From Bacteroidales bacterium (GTDB taxonomy: Bacteria > Bacteroidota > Bacteroidia > Bacteroidales > WCHB1-69): a stretch of DNA of 10,358 bases. Positions within the stretch are counted from its first letter, which is position 1, and each line of letters opens with the position of its first letter. The stretch lies in the NCBI GenBank assembly GCA_031257735.1, contig JAIROC010000464.1:1-10358 (forward strand). Reading direction: 5' to 3'. Of the stretch, positions 6,901 through 10,358 are shown one piece after another. The notes beneath the pieces are model-generated. The model did no database searches, was not told where the DNA came from, and saw only the letters and a program-made list of their open reading frames with translations. Position numbers and translations under genes: made by a program.

Positions 6901-7612
6901 ACTAAGCGTAAACATCAACAAAATAGCTACTCTTCGTAATGCAAGAGGACATAATTTACCCAATGTGATTACGGTTGCGAAAGATTGTGAAAAATTTGGC
7001 GCACAGGGTATAACAGTACATCCTCGTCCTGATGAAAGACATATTCGTTATAATGATGTTCTGGAGCTTGCTCAAATTGTAACTACTGAGTTTAATATAG
7101 AAGGCTATCCGTCTCAATCGTTTATAGATTTAGTCTTATCGGTAAAGCCAGCACAGGTTACATTGGTTCCAGACCCTCCCGATGCGATTACTTCTAATGC
7201 TGGTTGGGATACGGTAAAACATGCCTCTTTTTTGAAAGATACTGTTGAAATATTTAATACAGCGGGAATACGTACTTCTATTTTCGTGGATGCAGATACG
7301 CGTATGATAGAACATGCGCCTGAATGTAAATGTAAACGGATAGAGTTATATACGGAAAATTATGCTAATATGTTTGCCATTAATCCTGCTCATGCAATAG
7401 CGCCTTATGTAACGGCGGCAAAAAAAGCAACTGAACTTGGACTTGAAATTAATGCAGGACATGACTTAAACCTGACAAATCTGCATTATTTCTATACGAC
7501 AATACCGAATTTGGCAGAGGTATCCATTGGTCATGCACTTATTTGTGACGCGCTGTATTATGGACTGCAAAATACAATACAGTTATATCTAAAGTGTTTA
7601 AAAACATCATAA
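6890..7612 (+). CDS. pdxJ: Pyridoxine 5'-phosphate synthase
   Basis: PdxJ condenses 1-deoxyxylulose 5-phosphate with 3-amino-2-oxopropyl phosphate, the last ring-forming step of the DXP-dependent vitamin B6 route, in the cytoplasm. The 240-residue TIM-barrel protein is of normal length. Family motifs are VNINKIATLRNARG (7-20), ITVHPRPDERHI (41-52), NIEGYPS (69-75), QVTLVPD (89-95) and NAGHDLNLTNL (188-198). By comparison with the E. coli enzyme, His44, Glu71 and His191 are the catalytic residues and all are present. The ATG lies inside the end of speB (11-base overlap), and the purine-rich AAGAAAAGAAACG before it can act as its ribosome site, so translation is probably coupled. Two cysteines in CKCK (146-149) are not part of the catalytic set. 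Confidence 0.96.
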   Translation: MNCKLSVNINKIATLRNARGHNLPNVITVAKDCEKFGAQGITVHPRPDERHIRYNDVLELAQIVTTEFNIEGYPSQSFIDLVLSVKPAQVTLVPDPPDAITSNAGWDTVKHASFLKDTVEIFNTAGIRTSIFVDADTRMIEHAPECKCKRIELYTENYANMFAINPAHAIAPYVTAAKKATELGLEINAGHDLNLTNLHYFYTTIPNLAEVSIGHALICDALYYGLQNTIQLYLKCLKTS

Positions 7613-7631
7613 TCTATAATCACCGGATAAA

Positions 7632-7701
7632 TGAAGGAGTAAACAGATAGACGGGGGAATGAAGCAAAACCAGTCTATACCTCTACATGTTCACTCTTTC
7701 A
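7632..7701. terminator. Nested inverted repeat between convergent genes
   Basis: The outer arms TGAAGGAGTAAAC (7632-7644) and GTTCACTCTTTCA (7689-7701) pair at 12 of 13 positions, counting one G-T pair. The inner arms ATAGAC (7647-7652) and GTCTAT (7673-7678) pair perfectly. It fills the 89-base gap between the ends of pdxJ and the hydrolase gene, so a two-way terminator is the natural reading. There is no T-run on either side, so termination efficiency is uncertain. Confidence 0.45.
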
Positions 7702-9072
7702 TCAAAAATCATTCATAACTTGCTGTATCCAAGAGGCAATATCTCTGATTACGTCTGGTGCAATTGTCTCTTCAATCATACCATATTCCGATACAAGTCC
7801 GGTATTAGCACGTTGGAAAAGATGGTTCAAATAGGAATATTCTTTTACAGTCAAATAGGAGGTTATACATTTACCGAAATTATCCAAATTAATCGCCGCA
7901 GGTACTTGTAAGTCTTTCTCCCCATTGATTGCCAATACAGGACATTTGATTTTTTGTAAATCTTCTGTGGGATTATATCGTAAGAAAGATTGCATGTTAG
8001 GCGAAGCAAGTTTTATCAATTCATTCTTGTATGCATTTCTCGTAGAAGCATTGTTTTTCACCTTTGAAGGTATTATTTCATCCACAAACAATTCAGGGTA
8101 ATTGTATACGCTATCAGCAGTATGTTGTTGAATAAGAACATTCATCGTTTCGACGAGTTGTTCATTTTCCATTATATTTTTATCAGAAATATTCATTGCC
8201 TTGCTAATAAAATACCGTTGAAGTTTCATCAAACTATCTCCTTTAATCGTTGCTCCCGCCATAGAAACAATAAAGGCAAGTGCAGTATCTTTGCCAGCAA
8301 GCATAAAGGCAATACTTGCGCCTTCGCTGTGTCCAATCAGACCTGTTTTTTGTGGATTGATTTCCTTACGGGAATGTAAATATGAAAGCGCTGCAGCAAC
8401 GTCTGATGTAAAATCTTCTAATGTTGCCGTGTGATAGACGCCTTGTGAAGCGCCTGTACCTCTGTCGTCATAACGTAATACCCCTATCCCGTAACGACTA
8501 AGATAATCTGCCAACACATGAAACGGACGATGATTGAATATTTCTTCATCTCTATTTTGAGCGCCGCTACCGCTGATTAATATCGCAACAGGAAAATTAT
8601 TTCCTGTCGCGGGATAGGTATATGTTCCTGCAAGTGTTATGTCTGCTGATTTGTTTTCAAATTGAACCTCTTCTGAAATATAGGGATATGGCGGTTGCGG
8701 ATCTTGTGGACGTCTATATATTATTTCGCCACGCGTTAAAATCAAATCGTATGACACACCCATTTGTGTAAATGTTCCCTTAATCGTATTTTTCTTTACC
8801 TTTCCTTTAAATATGGCAAAATATTTTGTAATATTGATTATAAGTATATTTTTTTTTAATACGGTACTCGTAGTTATAACTCCTTTTGTGCCTTGATTAG
8901 GGCTATCCATCAAGGTTAAGTACCCATTTTCTGTTTCTTCAATATGAAACACTACAGGTAAGGTTACCGTTCCCGTATTAAGTATGCCATTCCATGCGCC
9001 AACTATCTCTTGGGAAAAAATTGTACTGATTGTACATGTAGCTAATATAATGATAAATAATATACTTCTCAT
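7702..9072 (-). CDS. Exported alpha/beta hydrolase with N-terminal beta-rich domain
   Basis: This 456-residue protein has a signal peptide (about 1-20, ending TIFSQ, possible cleavage before Gln21). A beta-rich domain follows at 22-115 (GAWNGILNTG, FHIEE, MDSPNQGTKG), of a type often fused ahead of such hydrolases in Bacteroidota. The alpha/beta hydrolase fold runs from about 140 to 456. The oxyanion region is LISGSGAQNRDE (165-176), and RYDDRGTGASQG (200-211) is typical of the family. The nucleophile is Ser249 in GHSEG; Asp387 (NGEKD) and His417 (YLNH) complete a likely triad. An esterase or peptidase-like activity on a periplasmic or outer-membrane substrate is probable, but the substrate cannot be told. 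It is single, convergent with pdxJ, and no TAnnTTTG promoter box was found before its ATG. Confidence 0.88.
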   Translation of the reverse strand: MRSILFIIILATCTISTIFSQEIVGAWNGILNTGTVTLPVVFHIEETENGYLTLMDSPNQGTKGVITTSTVLKKNILIINITKYFAIFKGKVKKNTIKGTFTQMGVSYDLILTRGEIIYRRPQDPQPPYPYISEEVQFENKSADITLAGTYTYPATGNNFPVAILISGSGAQNRDEEIFNHRPFHVLADYLSRYGIGVLRYDDRGTGASQGVYHTATLEDFTSDVAAALSYLHSRKEINPQKTGLIGHSEGASIAFMLAGKDTALAFIVSMAGATIKGDSLMKLQRYFISKAMNISDKNIMENEQLVETMNVLIQQHTADSVYNYPELFVDEIIPSKVKNNASTRNAYKNELIKLASPNMQSFLRYNPTEDLQKIKCPVLAINGEKDLQVPAAINLDNFGKCITSYLTVKEYSYLNHLFQRANTGLVSEYGMIEETIAPDVIRDIASWIQQVMNDF

Positions 9073-9151
9073 TGTTATTTTTTTATTAGTGATTAATTTT
9101 GTGATAGATGAAAAATTTTTCTATAATATTCTGACTTTACTTATGCGTCAT

Positions 9152-9163
9152 TTATTGCAATAA
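9152..9163. repeat. Perfect 12-bp palindrome TTATTGCAATAA
   Basis: The palindrome lies 79 bases before the hydrolase start, in its upstream region. It has the form of a dimeric regulator site, but no regulator is known for it and AT-rich palindromes occur by chance. Confidence 0.4.
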
Positions 9164-9190
9164 CGTAAAATATACAATTATCTGATATTA

Positions 9191-9218
9191 GTTATGGGTT
9201 ATGGGTTATGAGTTATGA
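9191..9218. repeat. 7-bp tandem repeat, right copy, inverted
   Basis: Two GTTATGG units (9191-9204) are followed by two GTTATGA units (9205-9218). Read on the minus strand this is (TCATAAC)2(CCATAAC)2, the same two heptamers in the same order as at 331-363, where the counts are three, one and a partial. Confidence 0.85.
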
Positions 9219-9241
9219 CCCGTAAGAGCAGCGCAGCTAAT
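9219..9241. repeat. CCCGTAAGAGC...GCTAAT module, second copy
   Basis: Twenty-one of 23 bases match 155-177, in the same orientation. GTAAGAGCA occurs a third time at 9355-9363, directly after the second double hairpin. Here the module abuts the heptamer array; at the left end it is buried in the 131-240 inverted repeat. Confidence 0.8.
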
Positions 9242-9294
9242 TAGAGTCTGTCTATCAAGTATAAAAAAATAATCATCAACGCCGTCTAAATAAC

Positions 9295-9353
9295 CCATAA
9301 ATCAATAGCACAGGACGTTGTCACTGTGCTATTGATTTATGGCTTTCAGCCAT
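9295..9353. repeat. Double-hairpin intergenic repeat, copy B
   Basis: CCATAAATCAATAGCACAG (9295-9313) pairs perfectly with 9324-9342 over 19 bp. Inside it GAC (9314-9316) pairs with GTC (9320-9322) around GTT, leaving A9323 bulged. The second hairpin is ATGGCT (9339-9344) with AGCCAT (9348-9353) around TTC. Its left arm shares four bases with the right arm of the long stem, so the two full stems exclude each other at their junction. Compared with copy A (12-60), the pair G22-C28 has become A9315-T9321 and G46-C58 has become T9340-A9352. Confidence 0.8.
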
Positions 9354-9591
9354 TGTAAGAGCAGTATTTTTTAATTCCATTTCATGATGGACAAAATGAT
9401 ACTCTGTAAACATGATTATTCAACATATCAACGCTGACTGCTTACAAAACGTATCAACTCATAATGAAAAATATATGAAATATTTTCAACGTGTATGATA
9501 GTTTTCAAACAGACACTATATACATTTTTCCTTGTTGTTGAACAACTTGTTTTTTTTGAATAGTTGTTGAAACGAATTGTAACAAAAACAA

Positions 9592-10070
9592 TTATAATCC
9601 AAAGGGAACTAATCCTAAATTATTAATTGATTCATTTACATATTGTAGAGATTCATGGACTTTTAAAACTTCCTGATAATCCCAAAACTTCAACTCTCCA
9701 TTAAACTGATTCAGATCATTGATTTCTTTTTTTATTCTTTCAATTTGATGTTGATTAGTAACTGCTACAATCCCTTGAACTGCTTTATTATTTTTAGCTT
9801 TCATCAAATTAAGAATAAGACTGTCAATAGAACCAGATGTTTGTACTTCAAATACATAAATAACACGTCCCATATTTCCGATAGTAACTTCCCAAACAGT
9901 ATCGACAATAGCACCGACAGCAACTTTCTTTTCCGTTTCAGCATTAAATCCCAACCAACGACCAATTTCAGCAAGCTTGTCACGGATGTCATTATGGATA
10001 AATTCAGCTTCTTTGGGAGATGTTTTTACTTCTATGTTGAAATATGTTGTTTAAGTAGTTGAATATTCAT
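9592..10070 (-). pseudogene. Frameshifted gene for a PD-(D/E)XK nuclease-like protein
   Basis: An ATG at 10070, ten bases after the upstream stop, opens MNIQLLKQHIST and meets TAG at 10034-10032. The adjacent frame is open from 10050 to the TAA at 9594-9592 and reads on as EVKTSPKEAEFIHNDIRD. That frame has no ATG; its only usable start is a TTG at 9954, which would drop about 30 well-formed residues. One extra T in the TTT at 10042-10040 would join the two into about 159 residues. The joined protein has a helix with Glu (AEFIHNDIRDKLAEIG), then AIVDTVWEV and VIYVFEVQTSGSID. The D...ExQ arrangement is like that of PD-(D/E)XK nucleases, where ExQ is known in BglII. The nuclease call is inference. 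The defect may be real or a sequencing error. Confidence 0.6.
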
Positions 10071-10080
10071 CGTAATTTCA

Positions 10081-10358
10081 TTACTCATTACTTTCTTCTG
10101 TTCCTTCTTCTTTTGTTGTATCGGATGGTTTTTTTCGTGCGCTAGTATTAATAACATTCCGACTATTAAAATACTCGGCATAAAAATCAGGAGCGGAAGT
10201 CTTAAAAATACTCATCAATTTATCCAAACGATCATTCAACAGTGTATCGGCGTCTGCAAAAATATGTGCCAGATTAGCTGTTATTTGTTTTGTTTTTGAC
10301 ACAACGGCACGAGGCGCAATGATTAATGGCTCATATTCATTGATTACATTTTGCAAAG
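10081..10358 (-). CDS. C-terminal part of a helical Bacteroidota protein, cut by the window edge
   Basis: The reading frame enters from beyond the right edge and ends at TAA (10083-10081), so about 91 C-terminal residues are seen and the true start is outside. The visible part is helical and contains LLNDRLDKLMSIFKTSAPDFYAEYFNSRNVI, then a basic ARKK and an acidic low-complexity tail ending TEESNE. The block 'LDKLM..FKTS.PDFY.EY...R' resembles, from memory, a family of unnamed Bacteroidota proteins; I cannot give it a Pfam name. It ends ten bases before the start of the frameshifted nuclease-like gene, so the two look like one operon with coupled translation. Function is unknown. Confidence 0.65.
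   Translation of the reverse strand, partial: LQNVINEYEPLIIAPRAVVSKTKQITANLAHIFADADTLLNDRLDKLMSIFKTSAPDFYAEYFNSRNVINTSARKKPSDTTKEEGTEESNE

Larger units (their letters stand above)
9073..9591. other. 519-base gene-free stretch with dispersed repeats
   Basis: No convincing gene lies here. It holds two AT palindromes (GAAAAATTTTTC at 9110-9121 and TTATTGCAATAA at 9152-9163), the inverted heptamer array, a copy of the CCCGTAAGAGC module and the second double hairpin. After 9364 it is featureless AT-rich sequence, except for GTTGTT-G-AACAAC (9534-9546) followed by a T-run to about 9557. That last element resembles a weak plus-strand terminator, but no plus-strand gene precedes it. Confidence 0.7.

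Noticed and set aside
7687..7911. Plus-strand frame over the end of the hydrolase gene
   Set aside because: It lies opposite the hydrolase coding sequence, which has intact catalytic motifs; this frame has none.
9534..9557. Intrinsic terminator GTTGTT-G-AACAAC plus T-run
   Set aside because: The arms leave a one-base loop, so only a weak 4-bp stem could form, and no plus-strand gene ends before it.
10032..10056. Programmed -1 frameshift in the nuclease-like gene
   Set aside because: No X-XXY-YYZ slippery heptamer lies in the right phase in the 19-base overlap, and no strong stem follows, so a plain one-base change or sequencing error is more likely.
9745..10062. 105-codon plus-strand frame opposite the nuclease-like gene
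   Set aside because: The minus strand reads as a soluble protein with helix and strand patterns; the plus-strand translation is rich in Asn, Phe and Cys with no motif.

Overview
The window looks like chromosomal DNA of a Bacteroidota bacterium, most likely order Bacteroidales. It is AT-rich and leaders before the genes are A-rich with few Shine-Dalgarno sites. There is a textbook Bacteroides-type promoter (TTTG, 19 bases, TACCTTTG) at 4075-4105. It also has a type IX secretion (T9SS) sorting tail on a BspA-like leucine-rich repeat protein, and a DUF6261 protein. The species cannot be named from sequence alone.

Layout. Bases 1-628 hold no convincing gene but are a patchwork of small repeats: a double hairpin, a 110-bp imperfect inverted repeat, a hairpin with a T-run, and a 7-bp tandem repeat. 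An array of eight 42-bp units (674-1009) follows inside a doubtful 141-codon frame. Then come a DUF6261 protein (1133-1885), a secreted BspA-type protein with a T9SS tail (2084-3856), a hairpin terminator, and a clear promoter driving an OmpH/Skp-like periplasmic chaperone (4144-4659). A perfect 9-bp hairpin with a GTAA loop separates this from a tightly packed trio: pgi (4726-6036), a speB-type ureohydrolase (6040-6900) and pdxJ (6890-7612). A secreted alpha/beta hydrolase (7702-9072, minus strand) converges on pdxJ across a nested inverted repeat. Bases 9073-9591 are a second gene-free stretch that reuses three of the repeat modules seen at the left end. The right edge carries two minus-strand genes: the C-terminal part of a helical Bacteroidota protein (10081-10358, cut by the window edge) and, just downstream, a frameshifted gene for a possible PD-(D/E)XK nuclease-like protein (9592-10070).

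How the genes fit together. pgi, speB and pdxJ are probably one transcript on spacing grounds, although they serve glycolysis, polyamine synthesis and vitamin B6 synthesis. The Skp-like gene, envelope-related, may be its upstream leader gene, with the GTAA hairpin tuning read-through. The BspA-like protein and the hydrolase are both exported. No phage, insertion sequence, CRISPR array, rRNA or tRNA was recognised.

The best leads for something undescribed are three. The double-hairpin repeat has two copies that differ by paired, compensating substitutions. The 42-bp array is open in two frames on opposite strands. The frameshifted nuclease-like gene at the right edge is the third. None of these is proved to be a new system.
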